In this document: positions 32,197 to 42,859 of the stretch, in pieces
Numbering within the stretch: position 1 is the first letter of the stretch
How the letters are laid out: every line of letters begins with the position of its first letter
Assembly (NCBI GenBank): GCA_009746045.1
Contig: RPFO01000595.1
Span: 280,001 to 344,000 of the forward strand
Direction of reading: 5' to 3'
DNA length: 64,000 bases
Source: Mesostigma viride
Lineage: Eukaryota > Streptophyta > Mesostigmatophyceae > Mesostigmatales > Mesostigmataceae
Made by a program: the position numbers and the translations under genes
The notes under the pieces: model-generated
Database searches by the model: none
Seen by the model: only the letters and a program-made list of their open reading frames with translations
What the model was told of the DNA's origin: nothing

Positions 32197-32680
32197 ATAA
32201 TTTAATTTAATTTAATTTGATTTAATTTAATTTAATTTAATTTAATTTAATTTAATTTAATTTAATTTAATTTAATTTAATTTAATTTAATTTAATTTAA
32301 TTTAATTTAATTTAATTTAATTTAATTTAATTTAATTTAATTTAATTTAATTTAATTTAATTTAATTTAATTTAATTTAATTTAATTTAATTTAATTTAA
32401 TTTAATTTAATTTAATTTAATTTAATTTAATTTAAGGGGAGTTAAATTAATTTAATTTAATTTAATTTAATTTAATTTAATTTAATTTAATTTACTTTAA
32501 TTTAATTTAATTTAATTTAATTTAATTTAATTTAATTTAATTTAATTTAATTTAATTTAATTTAATTTAATTTAATTTAATTTAATTTAATTTAATTTAA
32601 TTTAATTTACTTTAATTTAATTTAATTTAATTTAATTTAATTTAATTTAATTTAATTTAATTTAATTTAATTTAATTTAA
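32197..32680. repeat. (TTTAA)n pentanucleotide array, left half
   Basis: About 97 pentamers with a few substitutions and one odd interruption, TTAAGGGGAGTTAAATTAA, at about 32433-32451. It is the expanded poly-A-equivalent tail of the LINE at 32028, cut by the insertion of the 10.8-kb element. The right half is 43526-43795. Confidence 0.95.
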
Positions 32681-33269
32681 GGGGACCGGACGGTTCTAAC
32701 CACCCCAAAAGTCAACTCATGTAATAACATTGTAATTGCACATGATATGTCCAGATTTGAGTTTGGGGCATCAAAACAACATGTTTGGGCATGCATCCCC
32801 CCACCTGTAGGGTTCATGACCCCTGGCTATACACCGGATGCCAGCATAATACGCTAAACCATAGGGTCCATGGCACCTAGTGCCTAGGTGCATGGCAAGA
32901 CCAAATTCAATCAGCCATGATATTTTCTTTAAGTTCCCACTGTTTACAAAAAACCTAGCTAGTTGGGTCCCAAAAATGGTACTTCAAACTAGTAGATGAT
33001 AAATTTTGACCTAAAAAGGGTCTTTTTTAGCACGTAAAAAAATAAATCAAATCAATAACACATGTTATATGGCCAGTGGGGATAAAATCAAATATTAGAT
33101 GGTGGGAAATGTACACTGACAAATTTTCAGCTCAATCTGACCAGTATAACACATATATGATCATGGTTATAGCCCATTTCAGGACTTGGAAAAAACTGGA
33201 AAAACTGTCAATCAAGCACACTGTTGGCCCCCGTGTCATCACATGCTGCACAAAACCAGGGATCACCAG

Positions 33270-33488
33270 GCACGGTGGACAGCGTGAAACCCAAGCGTGC
33301 AACATGTGCCCCCCATGGTCGCCCGGATCCTGGTTCGAACACAAGAGAAAGGGGTTCACCTTCTTGTGCTCTGCACCGCCACACACCGTGCAGAGCACAC
33401 TGTCACTGCCACTGTCACTGGCTTCCCCCCCCCCTTCCTGCCCCGCCACGGGCTGCCCGTAGATGGCATAGCCACCCCTACCAGCCAT
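33270..33488 (-). CDS. Possible zinc-finger exon in the TIR element
   Basis: The minus-strand frame reads DSVLCTVCGGAEHKK, then LLCSNQ and GGHMLHAWVSRCPPC. The pairing C-x2-C, LLC, H and C-x2-C resembles a PHD-type finger (usual form LLCD-x2-C). An acidic Ser/Asp stretch precedes it. No start, donor or acceptor could be fixed, so it may be one exon or a relic. Confidence 0.3.
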
Positions 33489-33574
33489 TAAGAATGTACT
33501 CCAGCACGCAAAATGTACTTCGTACCGAAGTTTGTCTTTTTATGCTGAAAATTGTCATGCATGATGTTTGCAAC

Positions 33575-34165
33575 CAAAATAGACCTCGTACAAAGTTTGG
33601 TATCGATCGGACGTCATCTTGGTGACATTTGCTAGCAATGAAGGTACATTTTTGTCATTTTTTGTTAAATTAAATAGTAATAAATAGGAAACAGTACTAA
33701 ATCACGTCAAACCATCATGGATATTTGCAAGCAACCTAATTACCACTAGAATAGACCATGCACAAAGTTTGGGGTCAATCTGAACTCAAAATAGTGACGT
33801 TTGCTAGCATAAATACTGCATTTTTGCCATTTTCAAGCATTTTGCTCAGTGTAAGCTACTAAACAATATCAAACTATGTCAGAAAGCTATGAAATGTTGG
33901 AAGCAACCTAAACACCACTAGATTAGACCATGGGCCAAGTTTGGGCCCAGTTTGATCTCAAAATAGTGACGTTTGCTAGCATAAATGGTGCAATTTTTGC
34001 CTTTTTCAAGCATTTTGGTAAGTATAGTTGCCTCAAACTATGTCAGAAAACTGTGAATTGTTGTAAATAACCTGTTTGCCACTACATTAGACCATCCTCA
34101 ACTTGTAAGGTCAGGCATAGGTAAAGGTAGTGACATTTGCTAGCACTATATACAAGCATATTATG
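33575..34165 (+). repeat. Four degenerate tandem units of about 172 bp in the TIR element
   Basis: The motif AGACC...AAGTTTGG...GTGACRTTTGCTAGCA recurs with AGACC at 33581, 33753, 33925 and 34089 (spacing 172, 172 and 164 bp). AT-rich and non-coding, about 0.9-1.5 kb from the left terminus. Confidence 0.75.
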
Positions 34166-34609
34166 CCTCTTTTCGCATATACACATTAAAAATAACAAGA
34201 CATCATCATATCATGGCCTTAATACAAGGTGTGCAAATGCAAATCACACCAGATCGGATGACCAATGATGGGTGGCTGCATGCCAACACATCTACCAGGC
34301 TGCAGGGTGAGAGGCCACATCGCTACAAGACAGGAATCCTCGCAATTGCACAACACCGCTAGTACACTGTGCACATACCCCAAGAGGATTTGGCTACAAG
34401 CCATAAAAGTTTGGCCATGCTAACACATTCTTCATCCAAGCAAAATGCAGCCTCTCCAAACTCAACTCATTGATTTAAATTCAGCTAGGCCAGGCGTGCA
34501 TGCTCTACTTGCCGACAACCATGAGTAAACTTGTCTACCACTTCATTCCATGCGCCGGTAGATGGCACCGTCTCATCTACCAGTCATCCCCGGCTCCCAT
34601 TCCGCATCC

Positions 34610-34745
34610 TCCTCTCCCTCTCCCTCTCCCTCTTCCTCCCCCCCCCCCTCCCATTCTCCCTCCCCTCTCCCTCCCCTCTCTCCTCCTCCCCCCCTCCTCC
34701 CCCTCTTTCTCCCCCTCTTTCTCTCCCTCTTCCTCCTCCTCCCCG
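34610..34745. repeat. CT-rich low-complexity tract
   Basis: Polypyrimidine tract of CCCTCTCC-like units on the plus strand. On the minus strand it gives a Glu/Gly/Arg-rich frame (34577-34810) that begins MNAGDGTHIDDAVPAVHSDS. This could be the acidic part of a real exon or merely the repeat. Confidence 0.6.
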
Positions 34746-34796
34746 CCTTCACTGTCACTGTGCACAGCAGGGACGGCATCGTCTATGTGGGTGCCA

Positions 34797-36683
34797 TCAC
34801 CTGCGTTCACGGTGCCAGCCTAGCTCCTGTGGAAAGAAGCGAGCGCGGCCAAATGCCTCGACTGGGTGTGGGCAGCCGCACACGAACTGCGTCACCTCCG
34901 CCAGGGCATGATAGTCCTCATACTGCCCATCAGCCCACATCGCCTTGATGAGCAGGTGACCTCCCCTTTCCTGAACCTTAGTGACCCAGCCATGGAAGCG
35001 CTCCCTCTTCCTCGCTATCCCCGGAAACAGGGCACACAGGCGCATCCCGATAAGCGCACGTGCTCCATGCTCGGCAAAGTAGGCATTGCAGTCATCCTTT
35101 GCTGCTGCCCTGGCGGCGGTGGCAGTCTTGTAATGCTCAAAGTCAATCTGCGGGTGCTCTTTCAACGCCGCCACCGTGGCAGCTGACAGTTTGCCGGTAC
35201 TGATCAGCTCAGGCTGGTGCACCTCTGCCGTACCGCCCACTGTCCAGTGCTGCAGGTGTACATCAGAAATGGGGACCGTCATCCCTGCGCTGCCGCCACC
35301 TAATGTCACTCTAGAAAACTGGCCCGTCCACGACGGTGCGTAGTAAGGAGAGGCGACAATGCTGTCACGCTCCGTGCGATCGCCTTCCAGATCAAGGACC
35401 TTCACCAGCATGTGTGGTGCCCACGGCATTCCCTGCCCGCAGGTGACGGCTGGCCGCTTAACAACGAGTAGGTCGCTGCGTCGTATGAGGCTTCCATTCA
35501 CCTTGAAGGTGTGCCTGCCGGAAATCAGTGTGCGCAAAGCGGGCGTTGCCGTTGATGTGCTCCCTCGCGCAGCGGGCGCACATGCGCGGTTGATCTGCGC
35601 TTGAATCTCGCGGGCAGGGCAAGCGACGTGTGAGATTACTTGTTTTATGGGCAGCCTCAGTGCTCGTGTTGCCCGCGCAACCGACTGGTCGCCTGCAGAT
35701 CGCAGCGGTAAGGGTACCGCCTTGTTCGCTTGCAGTTCACGCTTCTCTTTGAGCTTTTGCTCCATGATGTCGAACAGATTCTCGTTGTTGGCACGCACAT
35801 CCTCCACGGACTTTGGCACCTGCTCAATCCATCCGTCCAGCAACTGCTGCTTCTCAGCGGCGACGATGTCAGGAAAAAGGCTGTGAAGGCTAGCGCAGGT
35901 ACATCTCCTGGCACCGCCCTCGTCCCATTCAAAAAGCGGCACTAGACCAGGACTTCCTTTGGGGGCCTTGCCACGCTCTATGAGGAGGCACCCATAGACA
36001 GGATCTCCCTGCGGGGTGTACCCAATGGGCGTGACCCCGTCACAAGCCTCGCCATTAGGCCCTGTGGGCTGCCACTTGTTCACCGGTGCATTTACCAACG
36101 TCTCCGATGCGGCTAGGCGCCAGCGGACATACACGGTCATATCCGGGCCCCAAAACACTTCGAGATCGAACACCTTCGAAGAGCGGTGCCTCTCCCTCTC
36201 GGCTTCGGTTGCTGGCTCATCATCCAAGTCGGCGGTGGCGCCCGCGCCCGCGCCCGCACCCGCGCCGGCGCCTGCGCCCCCACCCCCGCCCGCGCCCGCG
36301 CGCGCGCCTTGGGTGGCGCCCGCGCCCGCACCCGCGCCGGCGCCTGCGCCCCCGCCCCCGCCCCCGCCCGGGCCCGCGCCCGCGCCCGCGTCTTGGGTGG
36401 CGCCCGCGCCCGCACCCGCGCCTTCTCCCCCGCCCCCGCCCCCGCCCGCGCCCCCGCCCGCGCCATGGGTGTGGCCCGCGGCTGGCTTCTTCGGAAATGC
36501 GTCCATCGATTTCACCCACCGGCCGTCAGCGGTGGATGCACCCTTTCGGCCACGTTGTGACATCAAGCGCGGCGTCCCCAATAGAACAGTCATGCAATAT
36601 GAATAATCATTAGTATCAACGATGCGTTCATGCAGGCGTGAACTGTGAAATACAACAAGCATGCAACAACGACTCCAGCACAC
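34797..36683 (-). CDS. Orphan 628-codon protein of the TIR element
   Basis: Longest non-repetitive open frame in the window. Likely starts are the MTVLLG methionine at 36593 or MSQRGRKG at 36563; the first 30 codons look non-coding. After a short basic start comes a Gly/Ala hexamer-repeat region (36240-36475, about residues 70-150). A globular part of about 450 residues follows, with SSKVFDLEVFWGPDMTVYVR, LFEWDEGGARRCTCASLHSL, a charged helix (NNENLFDIMEQKLKEKRE) and WADGQYEDYHALAEVTQFV near the C-terminus. The last stretch, after VTKVQERGGHLLIKAMW, has a small beta-barrel look (Tudor- or BAH-like), which is only an impression. I recognise no family. An intact frame of this length in a transposon suggests recent function. 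Confidence 0.55.
   Translation of the reverse strand: MCWSRCCMLVVFHSSRLHERIVDTNDYSYCMTVLLGTPRLMSQRGRKGASTADGRWVKSMDAFPKKPAAGHTHGAGGGAGGGGGGGEGAGAGAGATQDAGAGAGPGGGGGGGAGAGAGAGAGATQGARAGAGGGGGAGAGAGAGAGAGATADLDDEPATEAERERHRSSKVFDLEVFWGPDMTVYVRWRLAASETLVNAPVNKWQPTGPNGEACDGVTPIGYTPQGDPVYGCLLIERGKAPKGSPGLVPLFEWDEGGARRCTCASLHSLFPDIVAAEKQQLLDGWIEQVPKSVEDVRANNENLFDIMEQKLKEKRELQANKAVPLPLRSAGDQSVARATRALRLPIKQVISHVACPAREIQAQINRACAPAARGSTSTATPALRTLISGRHTFKVNGSLIRRSDLLVVKRPAVTCGQGMPWAPHMLVKVLDLEGDRTERDSIVASPYYAPSWTGQFSRVTLGGGSAGMTVPISDVHLQHWTVGGTAEVHQPELISTGKLSAATVAALKEHPQIDFEHYKTATAARAAAKDDCNAYFAEHGARALIGMRLCALFPGIARKRERFHGWVTKVQERGGHLLIKAMWADGQYEDYHALAEVTQFVCGCPHPVEAFGRARFFPQELGWHRERR
36236..36475. repeat. 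GC-rich (GCGCCC)n-type hexamer repeat within the orphan frame
   Basis: Imperfect GCGCCC, GCACCC and GCCCCC hexamers encoding Gly-Ala repeats on the minus strand. Array length is a multiple of three where readable, so the frame is kept. Confidence 0.85.
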
Positions 36684-36840
36684 TTAGTAAATACTGCTCA
36701 TAATATCTGTGGCACATGCAACATGGTTAAAACACACATGGATGACCTGTATGGCTGCACATGAACTGTCCACCTAGAGAAGACTAGAAATTCAGCATGA
36801 TATCAAGAGCCATCCACACAAATATATGTCTTACCGCAGC

Positions 36841-37498
36841 TTAGGGCTTCTTCGGGTTGAGTTGGCGAATCGAGCTTGTTGAGCCCTGCTCGAAGTAATG
36901 CTCAAATGCGATGCCCAGGCCCGCCAGCACATCATCAAATGTGATTAGTTTCACAGGTGGTCCGAAGAGTTCCAAACGTGGTTGCTAATTTTCAGGCAGT
37001 GCCTGAAGGCCGCCTCGAAAGTGAAACGCGAAAGTGAAAAGGGGTCACAAACCCTATGTTCATATCCTTGACTCCCCCGTCGAGAACGAACCGAAAACCA
37101 GCGCCATGAACGAACTTGTGACGAGTAGATGACGACATCGTGGTTATGGCGTCGTACCCCCCCTGGTGCAGCTGCTGCTTTATCGCCGCCTTCCTGTCCT
37201 CTTGCTTCCGCCCGGGCGAAAACCAGGCGCTTCGCAATGCCTGGAGATGTGATATTCTAATGGGCTTCATGCACTCGTGGCCGCACTTACAGTCGAACGT
37301 CTCGTCGGTCACTAGGCTGCCGGCATGGGTGCTGCCGCTTAGCACTATGGCTGCGAACTTGCGCTTCCCATGGTGTCCCATCACCATGATAGCGAAAGCC
37401 AGGAAGCAGATAGCCACGATTATGTCCCAGCAAAGCCATAGCACACCTTCCGTTTCGACCGCCATGTCGGCCACTAGTCCGGATAGCTCAATGTGCAC
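36841..37498 (-). CDS. Putative Cys-rich protein of the TIR element, possible transposase N-terminus
   Basis: Starts MHIELSGLVADMAVETEGVL at 37498. A hydrophobic stretch (IVAICFLAFAIMVMG) is followed by CKCGHECMKPIRISHLQALR, SPGRKQEDRKAAIKQQL and HGAGFRFVLDGGVKDMN. Cys-x-Cys followed by a charged helix and a later VLDG-like strand recalls an N-terminal module I remember from several eukaryotic transposases; this is a weak resemblance. In another frame just downstream, EAAFRHCLKISNHVW could be its continuation, and 36841-36987 encodes another open tail (FDDVLAGLGIAFEHYFEQG). Splicing or frameshift between these is unresolved. The first ~25 codons lie inside the left arm of the palindrome. Confidence 0.35.
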
Positions 37499-38039
37499 CT
37501 GACCTTGACACTAATCGCACAAACAGCCACAATTTTGCAAGCAAGAAGACATGGCTACCTCGGCATTTCATGAAATGTACTTCGTGAAATGCATTTCGTG
37601 AAATGTACTAAGGAACGTGATTGGCCGGCGTTCGCTCGCCAAATCTCGCAAAATGTACTAAGGCACGTGATTGGTCCCGCAAAATGTACTAAGGAACGTG
37701 ATTGGCCGGCGAAGATTCTGTAGGGAATTTTAATTGCAGCAAACAGAATCTTCGCCGGCCAATCACGTTCCTTAGTACATTTTGCGGGACCAATCACGTG
37801 CCTTAGTACATTTTGCGAGATTTGGCGAGCGAACGCCGGCCAATCACGTTCCTTAGTACATTTCACGAAATGCATTTCACGAAGTACATTTCATGAAATG
37901 CCGAGGTAGCCATGTCTTCTTGCTTGCAAAATTGTGGCTGTTTGTGCGATTAGTGTCAAGGTCAGGTGCACATTGAGCTATCCGGACTAGTGGCCGACAT
38001 GGCGGTCGAAACGGAAGGTGTACTATGGCTTTGCTGGGA
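37425..38039. repeat. Nearly perfect palindrome, two 297-bp arms, 21-bp spacer
   Basis: The left arm 37425-37721 and right arm 37743-38039 are reverse complements in perfect register, without indels. I found one mismatch (GTGCTAT against GTACTAT). The spacer is 37722-37742. The arms include the first ~25 codons of the Cys-rich frame and direct repeats of TGTACTAAGGAACGTGATTG. Transcripts across it would fold into a hairpin of about 300 bp. Confidence 0.95.
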
Positions 38040-38660
38040 TGATTATCATCGTAGTACATCATATGTATTACAGTACATTTCACGAAGTACATTTCATGGA
38101 GGCAGAGGGAAAGTTCCTGTTCATGGTGAGTCGGGGTTAGCAATCACGGCAATGTCGATACATGTACTTGCAGTATATACAAATGCCATAATGTCCTTAG
38201 ATGCAGCATGAATGTCTATTGTTCGGATTTCTTTTATCACGATGCTTAGGATGCCTTCCAACAGAAATCTGCTGCGCTACAGGTCGGGAATACCTGAACT
38301 TGATATGCGTGGCCAGTGGCCATGGCAGCCGGGGTCGGTAAGAATTAACTTCGATAGCCATGAATAATGCGGAAAGTGAACGTTGTCCACCCGCTGCACA
38401 GGGAAAATGGCTGCACAGGAACGGCCTGACGTGATACTGTCGCAAAGCAGTTCTCATAAGCCGACAATTACACATTCGACTTATGATCGATAATCGGCGC
38501 AGGCCTTCGACATTCAAGCGCGCATCGAAACGTCGTGAGGATTTCGGACATTTAGATGAAGTTGGATTGTTTTCGGCCCTCGTATTTGCCATGATCTTGG
38601 CCATCCAATCTTTTTGCTTCGTGCACAGTTTGCGTTTGCAGTTAAGCGTAGGTACATGAC

Positions 38661-38730
38661 AAGCTTGCGTTTGCGTTTGCGTTTGCGTTTGCCTTTGCCT
38701 TTGCCTTTGCCTTTGCGTATACATTTGCAT
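38661..38730. repeat. (TTTGCG)n / (TTTGCC)n hexamer tract
   Basis: About ten imperfect hexamers, grading from TTTGCG to TTTGCC. Flanking sequence to 39240 shows no recognisable gene. Confidence 0.85.
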
Positions 38731-39240
38731 GTGCGCTTGCGTTGCCGTTTGCTTATGCGTCCCAATGTATGTCTGGCTTTGGGCAATTCTATTTCCTTGT
38801 CGTTGGGATATGAGTGGGTGCTGGCGGTGGTGTTACTGTCGGCAGGTAGAGTGGCAGTGGCTTCAACTTCTGTTGCTTTTTCATTGCATTTGCATTTTCA
38901 TTGGGTCTCTGTAGTTAACAACTGCTTTAAATATCTTTGTTAATAGCCGGCTTCAGCTGTAATTTCGATTGCATGTTGCTTTTGAATTGCATTCGCACTG
39001 GGCACATGCAGTGGGCATTAGGCATTGGTAGTGCAATTACACATGCAGTCACACTTGCAATTGCAATGAAGTTGAAATTGAAGCTGCAGCTAAAATTTGC
39101 TACGTGCCTACTGGTACAGTCGCATGTGCAGTCAACTTTGTGCTTGTTTATTATTATTATTTCTTCTTCTTATAATTTCTTATTATTATTATTATAATTT
39201 CTTCTTGCTTTTCGTAATGTGTGGTGGTTAGAATGGTGAT

Positions 39241-39371
39241 GGCAGGGGCAGGAGCAGGGGCAGGGGCAGGGGCAGGGGCAGGGGCAGGGGCAGGGGCAGG
39301 GGCAGGGGCAGGGGCAGGGGCAGGGGCAGGGGCAGGGGCAGGGGCAGGGGCAGGGGCAGGGGCAGGGGCAA
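39241..39371. repeat. (GGGGCA)n hexamer array
   Basis: About 21 nearly perfect GGGGCA units on the plus strand. The four-G runs could form G-quadruplexes. Confidence 0.95.
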
Positions 39372-39636
39372 TCATGAGTTGCTTTCGGCCTGGCATGTGC
39401 ACCAGAACTGGCATATGTGCTCGCAATGCAGCTTGCTACTCTTGTTCCTTTTGTTTGCCTTTTCTTTTGTTTGGGAACTGTTCGTGCAGGGGGGTGGGAT
39501 GAGGCCGCGAGTCTCTGGGCAGGGGCATTGACGTGGGTAGGTGTGTGTCTGGGCTAAGTCTGCAATTGTCGCTGCTGTGCTGTACTTCTGGCTGTGGCTT
39601 ACGGTGCATTTGTGGCTTGGAGTAGGGGTGAGGCTA

Positions 39637-40397
39637 GGGTGGGCGCAGGCGCGGGCGTGGGCGTGGGCGTGGGCGTGAGCGTGGGCATGGGCGCGGGCGT
39701 GGGCGTGGGCGTGGGCGTGGGCGTGGGCGTGGGTGTGGGCGTGGGCGTGGGCGTGGGCGTGGGCGTGGGCGTGGGCGTGGGCGTTGGCATGGGCGTGGGC
39801 GTGGGCGTGGGCGTGGGCGTGGGCGTAGGCGTGGGCGTGGGCGTGGGCGTGGGCGTGGGCGTGGGCGTGGGCGTGGGCGTGGGCGTGGGCGTGGGTGTGG
39901 GTGTGGGTGTGGGCGTGGGCGTGGGCGTGGGCGTGGGCGTGGGCGTGGGCGTGGGCGTGGGCGTGGGCGTGGGTGTGGGTGTGGGCGTGGGCGTGGGCGT
40001 GGGCGTGGGCGTGGGCGTGGGCGTGGGCGTGGGCGTGGGCGTGGGCGTGGGCGTGGGCGTGGGCGTGGGCGTGGGCGTGGGCGTGGGCGTGGGCGTGGGC
40101 GTGGGCGTGGGCATGGGCATGGGCGTGGGCGTGGGCGTGGGCGTGCGCGTGCGCGTGGGCGTGGGCGTGGGAGTGGGCGTTGGAGTGGGCGTGGGCGTGG
40201 GCGTGAGCGTGGGCGTGGGCGTGGGCGTGGGCGTGGGCGTGGGCGTGGGCGTGGGCGTGGGCGTGGGCGTGGGCGTGGGCGTGGGCGTGGGCGTGGGCGT
40301 GGGCGTGGGCGTGGGCGTGGGCGTGGGCGTGGGCGTGGGCGTGGGCGTGGGCGTGGGCGTGGGCGTGAGCGTGGGCGTGGGCGTTGGCGTGGGTAGG
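39637..40397. repeat. (GGGCGT)n hexamer array, long block
   Basis: About 126 hexamers, mostly GGGCGT with scattered GGGTGT, GGGCAT and GGGCGC variants. Flanking sequence at about 39540-39640 and 40395-40495 is duplicated (GGTGTGTGTCT, CTTCTGGCTGTGGCTT, GCTTGGAGTAGGGGTGAGGC), so array plus flank was duplicated as a unit. Open frames across it are artefacts. Confidence 0.95.
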
Positions 40398-40496
40398 TGT
40401 GTGTCTCAGCTACGTCTGCTATTGTTGCAGCTGCGCTCTACTTCTGGCTGTGGCTTTGGGTATAATTGTGGCTTGGAGTAGGGGTGAGGCTAGGGT

Positions 40497-40850
40497 GGGC
40501 GTGGGCGTGGGCGTGGGCGTGGGCGTGGGCGTGGGCGTGGGCGTGGGCGTGGGCGTGGGCGTGGGCGTGGGCGTGGGCGTGGGCGTGGGCGTGGGCGTGG
40601 GCGTGGGCGTGGGCGTGGGCGTGGGCGTGGGCGTGGGTGGGGTGGGCGTGGGCGTGGGCGTGGGCGTGGGCGTGGGCGTGGGCGTGGGTGAGAATGGGCG
40701 GGTGTGGGGGCAGGGGCATGGGCATGGGCGGGGGCGGGCGGGGGCGGGGGCGGGGCGGGGCGGGGGCGGGGGCGGGGGCGGGGCGGGGCGGGGGGGGGCG
40801 GGGCGGGGCGGGGCGGGGGCGGCGGGGGCGGGGGCGGGGGCGTGTGCATG
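40497..40850. repeat. (GGGCGT)n second block grading into (GGGGGC)n
   Basis: About 31 GGGCGT units (40497-40690), then GGGGGC/GGGGC repeats (40728-40850). Very GC-rich and G-quadruplex-prone on the plus strand. Confidence 0.95.
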
Positions 40851-41468
40851 GGCGTTGGGGGGTCAGGGGGGCTGGGGTTGGGTTTGGGTGGGTGGGTCAT
40901 TGGTGCAATGTTTGGAGTTGGGGCTTGTGTGTGTGTGGGGGGGGGGGGGCATCGGGATTGCCATGCGCGTGCACGTGGGCGTCCGCGTGATCCTCTGTTC
41001 GTGTACATGTTCATGCATGTGCCATGACGGCACAATGCATGTCAGATTCGTGACTTTATCGTGTGTTCCCTAGTTGCAAGTATTACTGCTAAAATTCATT
41101 GCAGCATTCCATTCCTTGCATAATGCTTGATTGCTTGCATCAGTTCATTCTATACTTCGATCATGACCTGAAGTGCTTAAGTATTACCAGACTCTCGCGC
41201 AGTGTCAGAATGTCCAATTTTTAGCACACATGCATGTTTGCACACCAAAGCCCTCATTCCCATGTTGAAAGGCTAAGTAAAACATTTTTTTTTTGTGCGG
41301 TGATCCACGAAATGCAGCTGTGAATGGCTCTAGGAGGTCACCAATGGTGGCCAGACCTGTTATTGAGCATTGGGAGACGTTACAGGGGCATCAATCACAG
41401 TTCCATTTAGTTCAGATGTAGTTCAATTTAGTACATTATAGTATAAATGTAGTAGAAAATAGTACAAC
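40851..41468. other. No gene recognised in TIR element
   Basis: G-rich to mixed sequence. Around 41400-41480 there is a loose repeat of TAGTACA/TAGTTCA. Confidence 0.4.
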
Positions 41469-41882
41469 CTAGTATATTGTAGCATATACTAGTTCAACTA
41501 CCTCCAGATGATATCCAGGGGCTATGGGGACACTTTTTATGCAAAACTGAACTTGAAACAAGCAAAAAACAAGAAACTTGGAAAAACTCAAAATGTACTT
41601 GTGCTGGAGTACATTCTTAACGGCTGGCAGGGCACTGCCATGCTCATACTCCCCCCCGGCCTTGTTATCCTTCCACTTGCCCCCCTGGGCCTCAGTTTTT
41701 TTCTTCTTGCGCAGCCTGCGCCAGTTTGGGTCCCTCTTCTTGGCCTGCTGGCGTGCCCTCTCCAGCTTGAGGGAGGCCAGCTGCTCCTCCACAGCCGGTG
41801 TGACCGTGATGCCCAACCACATACTACCATCCTCTGCACATATGGTACCTCCTATGTTCAAGGTTTGACGACGTTCTGACAA
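41469..41882 (-). CDS. Uncharacterised small basic frame in TIR element
   Basis: A 137-codon minus-strand frame, MSERRQTLNIGGTICAEDGS, with a basic helix (LERARQQAKKRDPNWRRLRK) and an ending that looks non-coding after LPAVKNVLQHKYIL. The DNA encoding LPAVKNVLQH is repeated in inverted orientation near the other end of the element (33480-33508, plus strand). Probably an exon. Function unknown. Confidence 0.3.
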   Translation of the reverse strand: MSERRQTLNIGGTICAEDGSMWLGITVTPAVEEQLASLKLERARQQAKKRDPNWRRLRKKKKTEAQGGKWKDNKAGGEYEHGSALPAVKNVLQHKYILSFSKFLVFCLFQVQFCIKSVPIAPGYHLEVVELVYATIY

Positions 41883-42859
41883 GAACTGCCCAAGTTACAA
41901 CCATTCCAAGACGGCCACCCATGTAGACACTACAAGGAAATTATGGTAACCATTCAGCCACACTAGCACCTCCTTCTTCATCAAAGACATCTGCAAACTG
42001 ACCAAAGCACACGTGATTAACTCTTGCACGCTGACGGCAACGCATGCTCAACGTGGGGGGTCATTGTGACAAGAACTACTCAAGTTGATGGGTTTCCTAT
42101 ATGACCACCTGACAAGGCGCTAAGGACCACTCAGTAAGTTAGTAACCCCACAGTGCCACTTCATATGCCATCCAACATGCACCAAAACCACGCTGAGTAT
42201 GTTTACAATGTACAAAGGGGTGGCCACGCACCTCATATGTGTTCATCATCCCTCCAGCATGGCCAGCCTTGTAAATATGTTCATAGCCTTGACGATGGTA
42301 GCCCTAACATGCCTAAGCAGCATTTCCTATGTTTCTCCCAGGTTAGAGTGTAAGGTTGATGCCAACCAAGCTAATCAGCTCAACAACACCTCCTTAACTG
42401 TCCTCCCCGGCATGGATGACAAACTGGGACTATGGAGGGCAAGGAACCAAGTAGGAACATGGTATATATAGCTTGCATGCAGTCATGCATGTCAACCATG
42501 GTTGGCTCAGCACATTGTAGTCTTGTCACATCATCATAACAAAGGAAAGCTCAAACAACCATTGGTGCCAGCTATCTACATGCAGTCACACAAATGCAAT
42601 ATCTCCAACATCATCATCACTAAAACACTTCCATCCCTGCACGATAAAATGCAAAGAAACCATTGGCGGCCCTTCAGCGCATGAGCGCTGTGATGCCGCT
42701 GCGGCCTGCGAAGAGAGGGTGCGTCACTCTCAAACAACAAGAAGCGTCCATACGCACAACATCCTTGCCAGAACACGTTTTATGAAATGCCTTATACCTT
42801 CCCGAAGAGCTATAGGCTGCGACTGAAGCGGCCCTGATCACGACATCAACGAAAACAAT
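41883..42859. other. No gene recognised in TIR element
   Basis: Mixed composition. Short open frames on both strands without recognisable domains. Confidence 0.35.

Noticed and set aside
39594-41073. Gly-Val and Trp-Ala repeat frames of up to 295 codons
   Set aside because: Translations of the GGGCGT hexamer arrays. No unique coding sequence supports them.
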